DNA of 64,000 nucleotides from Prunella strophiata. Taxonomy: Eukaryota; Chordata; Aves; Passeriformes; Prunellidae. Both the position numbers and the translations under genes were made by a program. The stretch covers positions 4,596,530-4,660,529 of the forward strand of contig JAZBQD010000019.1 of assembly GCA_036583965.1 (NCBI GenBank). Reading direction: 5' to 3'. Numbering within the stretch: the first letter of the stretch is position 1; each line of letters begins with the position of its first letter. A model generated the notes under the pieces. It saw only the letters and a list, made by a program, of their open reading frames with translations, did not search any database and was not told the origin of the DNA. Shown piece after piece: positions 11,901 to 26,900 of the stretch.

Positions 11901-14900
11901 TATTTTCATTCTGTGTAACAGTTGTGTGCTGAAATGCAGAGCTGTGTTATAGGCACTGAATGCAAATAGAGTTCTCCAGAGAAGGTCATCTTGCTTGTAA
12001 TTGTCTTTTCTGTGTTGCTCCTGCAGGAACACCAAGGCTGCTACTGAAATTCTGATCTAGCTGTCAGTAGAACTGTGTTTAAAATATAAGAAATACTAGT
12101 AATTGAATGATTATCACTAATGAATTAATGACTTTGGATATATGTTTTCTATTGGTGTTTTATTTCTAGAGATGATGAAGTCATGCTGAATTTAGATGTT
12201 CTGAGTTTCTCAGTGCTTTGGTGTCTACCTGTAGTTCAGCCTTCCTGCTGAAGGACTTTTGTTCTTACCTGTAACTAAACAGGCTCTTACAGTACCTAAA
12301 CTTTCAAAGCAGCATTTAGCTAAATGGAGTCTTAAAAAGCAAATCTAGCTTGCTGGGAGGATCAATGTGTTTTTCTCAATTTTCTGAGTGTGGGCTTGCA
12401 GGTGACCTTGAGCTGCTCCTTGTTGCAGGTTGGAGCAATGGTTGAAACCAAAATGCCCGATGGATCTTTTCAGGAAGCAGTTATCAGCAAGCTGACAGAT
12501 GCCAGTTGGTACACTGTAGGTGAGTGGCCACCTTTCATTTATGGGCTCTAATCTTTGAACAATATATTCTAATTATAGGTGACAATGTCAGTAATTACAT
12601 CTTGTTTTGCACTTTAAATCTGAGGTCAGTTTTTGGAGGCAGTTTTTTTTTTAGTTGTCCACATCTTGATTCCTTTTCCATCTCAAGTAGGATAATAATT
12701 AATTGTTGTTCAGGGAGGCTTTTGCACAGGTAATTGCAGGGCTGAATAGTCAAGTTTTATTTGACACAATGTACCTGTAATGATAGTGGTTGCACTCAGT
12801 GAAATTCAGAATAATTTTTGCAGATTTTAAGACCTAAACCTTGTAAAATCATTCTTCCAACTGAAAATCTGTGGCATTAAATGAATGACTGAAATATATG
12901 AGCCTCCTTGCACTGTATGCAAGCTTGTACACAAGGAAAACATGGACAGAAGACAGAATCTATTTCTTTTTAAAAGAATCAACATACCACACAGTAAAAA
13001 GAGGAGGCATTCATTTGTAATGTGAATAGCTGTTTCCTTTAATAAAATTTTCAAGTAATGATCTGAAGTAAAATAGAAAACTACTTTTCTCCTCATGTTG
13101 GAGGCTCATGTGGTGTTAAGAAAGTTCAGAATGCAGGGTCAGCAAAATGTCAGTGTTGAACAAGAATTCATTGTAAGACAAGTTCCCTTATTTTCAATAA
13201 TTCTGATCTCCAGTTTTTTTCTGACACAGCTTTAAGAACAGAATGACAAAAACTCAGGAACATTCAAGTAATTGTAGATAAGCAAATATAAAAGGACAGT
13301 ATTTGAATCAGAGGGCTTTGCAAGCACCCACCCTTTTTTTGCACAACTTTCTTACAGCAGTGGAGCCTTCTATTCCCTAATAGTTGCCTAGAAGGAACAT
13401 GCTCCTGTTAATTGTCCTGTTCATGCTACTCTTGGGCAGTGCTTTGGAGATTAGGACTTGTAAATTTAAACTCTGTGTTTCTTATTAGCTGCCTTGGGTA
13501 CCAAATCTATTCAGCTTTATTTCATATTCTTCCATCCTCTCTTGAGGAGTCCTCTGTCCCACGAACTCTTAATCATTTTGGTTCATTAACCCCTTTTTAA
13601 GATTTAAATAAGCTATTTTCAGTGTTTCCTTTGCAGTAGGTGAGGTTATATTGTCTTTGGTGGGATCAGGATAAAGCTCTGCAGATAATTTGGAAGGATT
13701 TATCACTTTATGATTATTATTGTTAGTGAGTGCTTTAACTCTTAAGCTGGTTGACAAAGCTCACTGTTCTTTGCCTTTTTCTTCAGGATTATAACATTGC
13801 TGTAAAATTGTAGTGGATGTCAGGTCAGGGAGGAAAGGCAGGATTATTTTGGAGTGCAGAAGATTTAAAATCTGCTTAGTTTAGTACTATGATGTGACAT
13901 ACTCGAGGTACAACACTGGACCTTTAACTTCTCTTTATAGATTTTCAGAGGTTCACCATTCTGTTACAGGAGTGATAAGAAACACAGTCTTGCACAATTT
14001 CATGTTTATGAGTTAGCATTTTAATTGTAGAACTCCTAAGTTATTTCAGTTTTCAAGTAGCACTTTCAGCTAATTCTGTTTGAATTTGGGTCAGAAGACA
14101 TTTGTCTTCTTACATTTGACATGTGAACTTTAAATCCCTTGTTTGGGGGATGAGTTTTGTCCATGTTTTCTTTTTTTCTTTTTTACTTTCTTTTTTTTTT
14201 TTTTTTTTTTCCCCTTTTCTTTTGAGCAGTGCATTTCTGTCAAAAAATCTTTACTTGATGAGCAGGAAATTTGAACAGTGAATAAATGCTGTGCCCTGTA
14301 TTAATGGATTGTTGTTTATATTTAACAACTTGTTGAACTCTCCTCAATTATGTGAGAGAGAAATCATGCATGCCATGATTTTTACTTCACACATTTATTT
14401 TAGTGCAATTCCTCAGAAACTTGAACCAATGGATTAATTAACTACTGTAATTTTCTTTCCCCAAATAATATTTTTGACAGGCAGAATGGAGAAAATAAAA
14501 CATGTTTCATATGCAAATATGTTATGACTGCTAGGATTTTGTGAAAGTTAGGAGCTCAGGGGGGATTTAAGTAATTTTATGGTAAATGAACATGCAGAGC
14601 TGTTACATGGTGCTTTAACTATGAAAATACAATTGTAATTGTTGGATTTGGATCTTAGGAACATTTTTGTTAGTTCTGTGTGGTGGGTTGCTTGTTGGAG
14701 TTGAAAGCACAAGGTAACATTGACCAGAGTAAGCAGATCATCAAGTTTGCATCATGGTTCTTCTGCACTTAAAACTGGGAAACTGTTCTAGGTTGAGTAC
14801 AGCAATATTGACATGTGAAAAATAAGCTTTATCTTCAGCCTGCTGCTTCCATTGTGTCTTTGCAGAAAGTTTTGGATAGATATGAGGTGTATATTTATGG

Positions 14901-17900
14901 TGCTTGTAAAGCAAACAGTTGAGTTGGTTGCTTTTTAGTAGCTGGTGGGTGTGCTGCTCCACAGCCTCCCTGAGTGATGCAGTCACAGCTGAAGAGCTGA
15001 AGGGGCAGTGGATTAACCAGACTCCAGGTTTACAGGATGCCTTCCTGAACATTTTGGAATGGAAAGCACAAGGGAAAGCTTGTATTTCAGTAGTTTGTGC
15101 ATTTCCCTTACTATTTATTCTCTGTGTTATCTAACATCTCTTTCTCAGTGATCTAAAAGCAAACTGATCTCTGGCTAGTGAAACCAGTAATATATACAGG
15201 CAAACATTTTCAGAGTATTAAGTACAGATGTGTAAAAAGTGCCAAAGCAAACTGCCTGTGTGTCTGGTGAGAAGTGGTGATGTTCACTTTTGCATATCAG
15301 TTTCTCTGTTTCATGTAGGGATGTAAAGGAGAAAAGTCACCTGAAACAACTTTGCTTTGGTCAATAAATTGAACCAGTGGAAGTGCTGAGCTTGCTGTAA
15401 TAGGCTACTTTGCCACCACTGTAATGCAAGAGCCTACAGTGATAATCAGTGTATTTCAACAGTATCTCCTGTCTATTAGTGGTGTTCATGTACCCAGAAT
15501 AAACAAGGCTTTCTTTTTATTGTAGCTTCAACAGAATCACTTTTTGACCTCTTTTTATATGACAATGATGTTAATCTAGCCATGTAGTCCTCTTGATCAT
15601 TCCAGCTGTGATTTGGAAATACTTCTGAAATTACCTTTGAAATTCAGTTTTTTAGTATAAGCAGGTAAAGAGGCAAAAGCTGTTTGGAGTGGAAGTTTAA
15701 AAGTGTCTGGGAAATGTCACTGCACAAGGCACTCCTCAAATCCAAAGTGATGTGACACTAACAGGGGCTTTAAGTTCTTTGGTTAACAAATGGCTCAGTT
15801 GGACCTGGTGATTTTACTAAGTGATTCCATGAGTTGATGATGTTTTTCTTTAGAATGCAGGTATCTAAACTGAACTTTAATTTACAAATTACAAAGTGCT
15901 GCATTGATGCTTTTGAAGTGCTGAATATATTGTTAGGTGATAATTGCATAGAACTAAAATGGTCTGTCAGATCTGCTTTAGCTGAACAAGGTTTGAATTA
16001 CAGTTTACTGAGTGTACCATCCACCTGATTCTCTGCTAACTTGTAAAATGCTTCAGGTAAAGACTGAAATAATGTCTGAAATGACTGACAAACAAAGGAA
16101 CCACAACCCAGACCACACCTTACAAAGTGCATGGTATTTTCCTTCTCTCACACTCTGCTTGGAGTCTTACAAGCATTACCAGAATTTCAGAAAACATAAA
16201 TCCTTATGTAGGTGTTCTTTGAGGAAACACTTTTGCATCAGTTCTGCACAGAAGTGATGTAATATATATAAAAGTGAGAAACAGGATTTCATTTGAGCAG
16301 GCATCCAGGAGTTGCTGTTAGAATGGCCTGGTTTATATTGCCCCATGTCATCTCTCCTTTGAAAATACTCAGGGCAGTGATCTGTGTGTGCTTAGGTCTC
16401 TGTTTATTATGTAATAAAATTTCTACAGCTTTAAACAAGTTTAAACAAAAACAGATCAAATATATTAAGCCTTGTATTTTGCTAGGTAGGCAAATGGAAA
16501 AGTGTTTCTAAAGAAAGAAATAAAAAACATATATTAACATTCAGTAATATTTCCTCTGAAATGAGTAGGAAATAGGAGAGGGAAGCAGTGAGAGGTCTTT
16601 GCAGTTTCTAGCAGACCTTGCTGTCAGTTATTAGGATTTTATTTTAAAGTGAAAGGGAATGTGATCCCTTACTTTTTGAGACTTATGCCTTTCAGACACT
16701 TCAGAGGACACCTCAGTGAGCCCCACAGCTCTGCTGGTGGCTTCTTCCTCTCCTGTAATCATGGTGGCAGGTTCCAGGAAATGCTGAGTTGAGTGTGTGC
16801 TGAGAGGAGTTAGAGACCTGGCTGCTTGTTCTGGGTATGAAGTGTATTTTCAGACACCAACTGCATCAATCACTTCATGGTCCTGTGGTGCTGAGGTCAC
16901 ATGAAATTAAAGATACTGAGGATTTGGTTTTAGTCATCTTGCATGTTCCATGGATTTTGAAAATTCCAGTTCATAATGTTGAGGGTATTTATCAGCAAAT
17001 GAAGCCAACATTGATATCCTGGGACTTCAGGAGCAGTGTTGCTAACAAGAGCTGTTTATAGTCACATTTTCCTATTTTTAAAAGAAACTTTCTTCTGATG
17101 CTTTCTGGAGGTATTTATGCTAAGAAGAAGAATAGGTTTGGTCCTGGGTCCACTACAGCTGTGAGCTCTTACTCTAGGGGTGCTGGGACTCTCAGTGCCC
17201 CCACAGCCAGCTGAGTCCATCCATGGCAGAGAGCTTTGTCCCTTCAAAGCTTGACCAGCACCCATCCTGTGCTGTGTGCCAGGCACTGGCCATGTCTGCA
17301 GGGCTGGTTTGACCAGTTCCAGCATCCTGCTGAGCTCCACGTGGCAGAAGCATCATCCCTGGGCTGTGCATGTGTCATCCAGGAATCCAGAACCACAGGT
17401 GTTTGCCTCCACTTGGCTGGTGTCCTCCACCACCATGACCCACCATAAATGTGTTCTTTTTTAAATTTCCTTGTGTGGATTTTGAGGAAACCCTGCATTT
17501 GTCCTGAGCCCTTCCATGGGATGTGTTGTGTAAGTACACCTGTGGCACATAAAAATGCTGCAGTAGCTCTGTTGGTTGCTCTCTGGAGAATCTAGAAAAA
17601 AGGAACAGCACTATGTGTTGTGTTTACATGTGTTTAGGGAACAGGTGTGCAGAGAAGCAAGATTTTGTAGTTAAAAACAGTATTTTAACAGTAGAACCTT
17701 GTTACAAATCAGCTGGAGCTAACCTTTGCTTTTAAAACCACCTTTGTTACTATGTGAACTGAGTGTTAAAAATATTTTAAAATTGTGTATAAACAATACT
17801 CTAGGGAAAGCAAGGAGGCAGATTTTTTTTCTCTAATCTCATTATACGTAGCAGTAGTTAAGATTAACATTTTAGAAAAAGCAGTTTCAGGCAGCAGGCT

Positions 17901-20900
17901 TTTGTCTGTGAGGTGATAGTTTTCTGTGAGTAGCCTCAAAGGCCACTCAAACTTCCCTGTTTTCTGGGATATTTCAAATAGATTTTTGTAAGAGAAACTT
18001 GGGCTCACTTAAAACCATTTAAAAAATAATAAATTTGAGTTGTGTGGTCTCTCAGTAGCACAATACAGTGCAGTATTTGCTCTTAAGTCCTTTTACAGTG
18101 ATGAATCAGCAGTACAGCCCTTGTCTACAAGGCCATTTAACAAGCACTGCACAGCTCCTGGTACTTTCTATATTGTTTCCACAGCTGAACCCCAAATATC
18201 TGCAAAATCTACACACATTGGTCAAGATATTCCTAGACAGCATCTCTTGTAGTTCATAAATTGCTGCTTTGCCAGGCAGCCAGTGAGAATAATTCAGTGT
18301 GCACAGTGGCACTGGAACAGCTTTAATTTGTGCTATGTACTTTCATTTCATTGTCTTGGTGACTTAAAAATTTCTCAATGGGTTGGGAAATGATTCAGAA
18401 TTGTTTCCTTGCAGTGTAGAATCTAATCTCTCTTGGTTTGGGACAGCAGCAGTAACACAACTTGTTGGATTTAAAGTTTGCAAGGTGCAGCCTTGAGGCT
18501 TGTTTTCTCTGTGCACTTGTGTGTCACAGAACTGCCTTGTCCTGCTAACACTGGTGGACTCTGTGGAAGTCATCTCATAACTGCTGTGAGGATGTTCTCT
18601 CTAGAGTTCTGCTCTCTTCTCCTTTTTCTGTCTTGGTTTTTTTTTTTTTTCCCTTAAGTCTATTTATAATATAGCGCTATATATATATATATATTTCTAA
18701 ACAAGATGTAGTCAAACTGATCTGTAGTATTTTGTGACAAGCTTCTTCACAGTTCCTAAAAATGATTTTGATGAGTTGTCTTGTTAATATTATATATTTA
18801 AATACATGAAAACCAAACTTGAGATAGCCTTATTGTAAAGACAGGGTTAGTGGATTTTTGCTAATGGTGTATACAAGTCTGCTATAGACAGGAAATGGAA
18901 GATACCAGCTCATTAATAGTGAGTTTAAAGTTGCATTTTTGAGGTACTGAACTTTTAGTAAATTTTTTTTAGTTCTTGTAAAGTATTGTATTGATCACTG
19001 CTGGGAAATTTGTTTTTATTTTTCTGTCCCAGATTAGGGTTGTGTAGATTGTCACAAACAGAAAAAAACCCAATTCTGTTTCTTTCCTATTATCATAGAC
19101 AAGGTCGAGATGCAGCAAAATTCTGAAAATTTCCATTTTATTGTCAGTGTTTCAATATGCTCTGTATGGAACATATTGGACTCAGTTCTTGGGACTAGAC
19201 CAAGCATTATGGCAGAGACTGTTCCTCCAGGTTGTGCTGCTTACTCATCTCTTTTCCCCTTCTGTCAGTGTTCCTCATTAAGGAATGTGTTTGGAAGAAA
19301 GGGCTCTGCCCGGCAGAAATGTCTTTTCTTCCCTTCCTTCCCGGGCTGCTCTGTTGGCTGTTGGGCAGCAGCGAGCAGTTCCTGGCTAGTTTGTATCCTT
19401 CCCTTCCCAGAAATCAGCTGCTGCACCCTGCTTCCCCAGCAAGCCCCTGCCCACTGCGAGATGAGGCAAGGGGAGGACCTCAAGGGCTTCTGCTTTTTCA
19501 CCCTTGTTTTTTTGGAAATACAGGACAGTAATTTCCTCTTTAGAGATGAGAATCATGTCAGTGTAAACACATCATTTGATGACTTCACTCTGTGTGTGTG
19601 GATGGGGAGATGGCTCCTTGTCTTCTGTTCCTGTTCCCTGCCCAGTGAATCTTCCTTATAAAACACAGCCTTTAGGATTTTTGCTTTTGAAGAATTTGGA
19701 GTTGGAGTCAAACCTGTTGAAGGAATGAAGTAATTGATACAAGTTATTCAGCATTAATTTAAAAGCTCTTAGTTTGATTGTTAGTTCTAGGCATTTTAAC
19801 TAAACAGCCTTGCTGCTGGATGAGATTAAAAAGAGGAATGAATTTGCAGCTTAGAGTGTATTAAGTTCTTCTGACACGACTGTTACCACAGCTTCAAAAT
19901 ATCTCATAGTCAAAAACTGTGCCATCTGCCTTACTGCTTATATTTACAGAATCCTTAATATTTGATACTGTGCCTTGGACAGACATTCCCTTAAATCCTC
20001 TAGGACTAGCATTAAAGAGTCACTCACAGGACAACATGAACAGTACTTTGGTGTAGCAGATTTTTCTGAAGAGTGAGATGGAAACCACAAGGCCTGTTTA
20101 GTTGAAGAAAGACTTACATTTTTAAAGGTGCTGAGTTTCAGTGTGAGTTTCTGATTGCCCTTTCAATAAAGCACAGTCAAGTGTTTTCCCTAGAGGAGAA
20201 GCAAGTTTGAATTAGCTACAATTATGAAGTACTTCAAGCATCATGATTAATTGGAAAAACTCCTTACTTGGCTCCACCTTAGTAACTCAAATAATTGATA
20301 TTTTTGTATGACAAATGGTGCTATCCTTTTTCTGTTGAAACTTATTAAAGTGATCACTTATGTAGATAAGGAAATCTTTCTGTTTATGCTGTTCTTTTAC
20401 ACTTTGTTGTTTTGCAAGGATGTTTTGTTCCAAGTTCTGCAGCCATGCTGGGAGTTGCAGGTGCTTTGTACATGTCACAACATAAATTGTTACTCTTGAT
20501 AGTCATAATTTCCTTTGTGTCTTAATTTAAGTGTATTTTACTGGGGGTATTTTACTTAACCTTCAGTATTTATAACATTTAATCTTTTAAGGATTAAAAA
20601 CTGCTCTATGTCATCTGCTTTATGAACAGTTTATTTGCTTTATTCCTCTACTGGACTAGCTTTAAATAAAGAGATAGAGCTTCCAATTTTGGAGATAATA
20701 AATAAAAAGAAGCAGTTTAGTTCTATTGTCAAGTACTAGGTTCTGTTTGCTTTTTTTTCAATCCAGTTACCTGTTGCCAGTACACCAGCCGTTTGTCCCC
20801 TAAAATGATTATTCTTGAATATTTAGTAGTTTGAGATTTTTGGAGGGGGAAAAGTTAATTGTTTTGTGTGTACAAGTGTTCTAAGCCATTAAGATAATTT

Positions 20901-23900
20901 GGTAGTGGAGCATATGGAGCATACCACAGCAGTATTTACTCTGAAGATGGAGGAACCTTAAAGCTTATCTTACCCAGCTTAATTAATTTTATAAGTATGC
21001 CAAAATTACCATACTGCTATGTACAACACTTGAAACTTTCTTTCACTAGTGCACAAAGCCTGTTTCAAGTAGTTTAAATATAGAGAAGTGTTCTCTTCTG
21101 CACTTTGACCCCATACAAATAAATTTGTACCTTGCTGGGATTCCAGCCTGCAGCCACCTGGGCTCTGCTCTTTGCAGTCAGGGGGAATTGGTAACTTTGA
21201 TTTCCTTCTCTTCAAGGAAGTTTTCATGAAGAGGTTTTATCTAAACGGAAGAGTAGATCTTTCTCAGGCAAAGCTTGCAGTAACCTCAGTGTGCTAGCCT
21301 TCCTCTGCTGTGTATTGATGGAAATTGATGGAACTTCCTGTTCATGAGATATAACACAACAGGATGTGTACTAAATATTCCTTATGAAGTGTCAGACCTG
21401 GAACTGCAGGTTTCCAGTGTCTTGATCTGTTTGTAAGATGGCATTGATAGTGTAGCAGAAACTTGTTTTTCTTTCCATTGATCTTTTTGTGGGATTGCTC
21501 ATAGCAAGAGGAGAAGTAAAAGGTATTATATTTATTAAATGATGATAAGTAAGGAAGAAATGTATAGGGTGGCAAAAAAAAACTCCACAAAACCAAACAA
21601 ACCCCAGAGATAGCTAGATAATAGTAAGTGGTGTGCAGCCAGGCCTGTGGTTTGAAATGTGCAGATGTATTGATAAGAAGAATGTCTAAATTACACTCAG
21701 ACTTGCATTCCAAAGCCTTTCTTTGTACTGGCTTGAATCTCTGTGAAAATCTATTCCAAGACTGAATCCTGAATACTGACTTTCCTTTTGCTTGTGGACT
21801 AAAGAGTGAGTAAATTAGGCTTGAAAGTGATGTTTTGGGAATATTCTTGATTGTGGGAATATTCTTGGATAAACAGCAGGCTTGGGATTGAGATCTGACA
21901 GCTTGTGCTGATGTGTTTCTTGGCTTCACCCTAGTTTTTGATGACGGTGATGAAAGGACCTTGAGACGAACTTCATTATGCTTGAAGGGAGAAAGGCACT
22001 TTGCAGAAAGTGAGGTAAGACAATGGCGGACATGGAATTAAAAATAAATAGTTAATTCATATTTTTTTATAACAAGATATTGCAAACCATTGTTGTTTCC
22101 CCCTTTTCTATGTAGACACTTGATCAACTGCCACTAACCAATCCAGAGCACTTTGGAACTCCAGTTATTGGGAAGAAATCAAATAGAGGGAGAAGATCCT
22201 CTCTTCCTGTGTGAGTTCTGAGTTTTCTGCTTTTCCTTTTGTGTTCTTTGCTAAAACTGCAGCAGTCCCATTAAATGAATGCTCTGTCACCTGAATTTTA
22301 TGCACAGCTGATAGACATGGTCATATGCTGGCAATACCATGAAGTGGAAGGGTTTTTTTCCTGTAGTACCCTTAAGAACATTTATGCTTCTTTCATCTAA
22401 TAGGAAATGTAAGATTTTTTAACTTTCTTATATTGAACACAGTAAAAAAAAAAAAAAAAAAAAAAAAAGGTGCTTTTTAATTTTTGGGATACAGAGCATT
22501 TTTCTTTGTTTCATGTCTGTGCACTATCAAAACCTGAGTCATGTCTCCAATTCTAACATGATGCTGTTGTAAAATACTGCTACTTGAAAAGAATTCCTAC
22601 AAAATTCCTCTTACTAAGTGCACTTAATATTTAAGTGTATTTCAAGCAATTTCAGCTCTTAAAATTATAACTGTTTTTGAAGCTTTGTAAAATAGGAAGA
22701 AAAATCTTGTTGTAAGCTCTTTTTGGTTTTCAAGTAGTAACTTCAGACAAACTTTAAAACATTACACATTTTGATAATTCAGTACTGAAGATGAAAAGGA
22801 AGAAGAAAGTAGTGAAGAAGAGGATGAAGATAAGAGGCGCCTCAACGATGAATTGCTTGGCAAGGTTGTGAGTGTGACTTGTAATTCAGAGAAGGCAGAC
22901 TGGTACCCAGCTTTGGTGAGTTCCTTTTGCAGCAAAGCTGTGAATGTAGTCAGGCTAAGCTCTACTCCCATGTTGGCTAAAAATACAAGTGTTTTGCAGT
23001 ATCTCTGAAGAGTAGGAAAGCAGAGATTAACATTTATGTGTAAGTTAGTTTCATGGCATTAAAGTGTTTTAGAACTGCATACAAAATGATCACTGTGTAA
23101 TGATACTTTTCTTCTAAAAATAATATGTTAGGACTTGCACTCCCAGGCAATTTAAGAGGATCTAGGTGTATGAATTTTAATTGCAGTGGGATTTAATTTT
23201 TTTTAATGTAATTGTCTTCTTCTCTAGACTTTCAGTTTTATGCAATACTGATTTCTTTGATGCTTGCATTTGTACCAGTGGTCAGTTACTCTAGGAGCAG
23301 ATGTTGGTGCTTATTTTTATTTGACTGTCAATAAATGACACAGCTCTTCATTGCCACTGCTGATAATAAATATACATTAAATAAATCCAAGTTCAAATAG
23401 ACCTGTATGGTAAAGGCAGACACTTTGCATCTTACTGATACACACAAAAAGTTTACATGTGCATATTAAAAGTTGCTTTTTGTAGAAAACTTTTTTGGTA
23501 TTTTCAGTGTAATGTAGGGTGAACAGTTGACACTACCTTACCCACCTGTATGTAGCTCAATTTAAAATGGTATTGTACATATTCTGGTTGTGGCTCCCTT
23601 TAGTAATGACAGATTTTTATTTAACATGGTTCTTAACTAGTGGGTTAAGTACTTGGAGGTCATATATTTGCATTTAACATTTTCTGCTTGTATATGATCT
23701 AGAACAAAACATAAACTTGTTCTGTTTGTGGTAATACAAATACTGCAAATGCATTTTTATCACTTACTTTAGACCTAGAGATACTGCTGTGGAAGGATGT
23801 GGTGGATTTCACAGTGGTTTATATTATCCACACCTCAAACAAAACAAACCAAAAAACCAACTTAAGTCTCAGTTTAAATGCCAAAATTCAGAAGCTAGTA

Positions 23901-26900
23901 TAAAATAAGTGGGTTTGTGACTTTTTAAATAGATGCTTTTAAAAAATTTTGTGTGAACAAGAACTAAAAAAGCAGAGTGAATGAACAGGGTCCTATGATG
24001 TGACCTCAGCAGATTAGTTTTCAAATGAAATTTTAGACATTTTTGGCTTGTACAGAACAAGTCAATAGTTTGGAGCAAATTGCTTCTTGAAATTTGTTGT
24101 TGTTGTCCTTAGTAGTATAAATTGAAGTGTGTTTGTTTACCCAATACTGGAAATATAGTAGAAGAAACAGAAAACAGCAGTTTTCCTGCAGTCTATCTTT
24201 CTTTCCTTTCCAGATCAACTTTTGGTTGGTTGGTTGGTTTGTTGGGGTTTTGTTTGTTTGTTTGTTTGTTTGTTTTTGTGGTTTTTGTTTTGTTTTGTTT
24301 TTAAATAAAATGTTTTATTTGACTTTTCAGGTTGTGTCACCGAGCTGCAACGACGACGTCACGGTGAAAAAGGACCAGTGCTTAGTTCGATCCTTTGCAG
24401 ATTCCAAATTGTAAGTGACAGCTCACTTTGGTTAGATATCTGTGGGGGGAAACTGATCACATATTGCTCCTGAAGATGTTATTTCTTCCAAAAGGAAGTG
24501 GTACAGTTTTCTGTAATGCTGGATGGACACATTTGGCATTCACAATCTATTTCCAGCTGACTGCCTTCTGTGCTTCCTCACCCTTCTTTCCATTGTGTGT
24601 AACAACAAGAATTCATTGAATCAAGAAAGTTTCTGGTGCATCTTCATATAAAAATATCAACAACTTAAAGTGTAAACACCTGGATGTTTTTCCTTTTTTT
24701 TAAAGTAATTTCTATCCTTTAAAGTGAGTTTTGGTTTTAATTATTTCCCTTACTGCTTTAAATTACCTTCTTTATGGGTGCCAGTTGTAGTAATTTGGGT
24801 ATCTGCCTCATTACCTCCAGTGTCCAGATGTCCATAGCTGTTTAGATAGTTTATAAGGGTTCAATCAACTTTTTTTGAATAGAAAAGAGAATTCAAAGAG
24901 AATTAGTAATGAAAATATTTACAGAATCTGAATCATATTCCTTCAAAAGAAAGAAAAGTCCTGTTAGTCCATCCTCCACTCTGAAAGGGAGAAGGAGGAG
25001 AGAGACACAGAGATGTGTCTTACATAATGAATAATGGATACATAAGAGCATGAAGACTGCTTTTGGGTTTTTTTTAAAGGCTGCTCCCCTTTATTTCTCT
25101 TCCTTGTTACTGCATTGCATCTGTGGTAACACATTGTAACTAAAAACTTCCTTGCCAAAGGCCACCTCTCACCCTCTTTCTTTCTAAGTGAGCAGTTTCT
25201 GATTTTTGATAGCCAGGATTTTGAGTAGGTTATTTCAGCTGATTCCTGAAATGTATTTCAAGTACCTGAAACTTGGTTTTGGGCTCTTCATGTGGATATG
25301 TGTCACCAGGCTTCTGGATAAGCCTGACTATGTACTGAAGGTTGAATATTACTGGTAAAACATCTAGATGTGCTCTGTCTGATTTTTTTTTTCCCCATAG
25401 CCTAATAGCTTTAACTTCAGAAAATGGCAGCCTCTGATTTGTGAAGTTTTACTCCACATTTTCTGAAATAATGAAAGAAGGAAAAAAAATGTGTTAGACT
25501 AACTCACTTGTAAGGCTGTCCCTGCATTTTGGTTAGGATTTCTCTTGTAACTCAGTGACTGGATATCCAGAATGACTTTGGAACAGAGCAACCTCCATAT
25601 GTTTTGCTGTGAGAACACTTTTGTAATTTAAAAATTAAAATCAACTGTCTATCAATGCAAATCTGTGAATTGGCTTAACTGTTGTTCTGTGCTAGTAAAA
25701 AGGCATTTTGAAAATAGAGGACTTGCTTCTGTCCTCTTAGCTAGATCCTTGTTTTGGAGAGCAGCTCTTGATTCTTGTGCATATTTTCAGGTTCAGAATT
25801 TTTTTTTGCTGCATGTTTAACCTTTGCAAACTTTGTGCAGGATTAAGCAATTAAAATAAAGGACATGTACAAATTTTTCTTAATTACTTAAGGATACTTT
25901 AATGCCTGGATGTCAAAGATTGAAACTTGCCCTGGGTAACTTACTCTTGTATTTGGACCATACAATCACAAGTGCCTTAGGCAATTAGTTGTTAGCAAGG
26001 ACCTTGCAAGTGAATGATAACTCTTGAAAATTTTAGAAATTGCTGTTTTTCTAAGATAAATGCTTGCTTTTTCTATGATGTAATCACAAAACCTTATTCT
26101 TTTACAGTTACTCAATAGCAAGAAAAGACATAAGGAACTAGATCTTCAAAACTTACCAAAATCAGAGTCTTCTCCTAAAAAAGGTAATTTGGAATAAATT
26201 CTAGGATGTTTAAAAGAATTAATTTTATACAAAAGTTCTTTTAATATTTGCTGATAAATGATGACCTGTTGATTTCTGATAATTGCTCTTGGATATTTTG
26301 TAAACAATTTCAAATGGAAGAAGCTAGAGAATAGCTTTGGATATAGCTTTGTCTATTAGAAATCTTATTTATTTGATTTTTATTTCATTATTTTGATCCA
26401 GTCCAAATTTGTGAAAAATGAATAGAATATTTTCAGTGTATTACTATTTGAAGTGTCAGTGAGCAAGGGAATATATAGTTATCTCTCCTAATGCTAAAAT
26501 TTTGTGCTGTTGCTCACAATACTCTGTTTACTTTAAAGATACCCAGCCAGCAGGGTGTAAATGTCATAACAACAACAGTCTGTGATTTATATTTAATTTA
26601 AAAATATAATTACTGAATTGGATGGATGGATGAATGGATAGATGTCATGGATAGCAGAATCCATCAAAACATGAAATGTGTTAAGGAGAAATGTTTTGAT
26701 TGTATTTATTAAAAATTATGATTAAAAATGCCACCCAGCCACAAAATAATCCCCACTCAACAGCAAAGTATCTGGTGTGGGTAAAGGTGTGCAGCAGCTC
26801 CTTAACAAGTCAAGATTTAAAATGCTGCAAATGAAAGGTTGAGGTGGTTTTGATTGATTTGTCTAATATTACATGATTTCTCTTCTACTTTATTCTTAAT

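Noticed and set aside
18672..18692. (TA)n run in intron 5 as a regulatory site
   Set aside because: A plain dinucleotide microsatellite with no further support.
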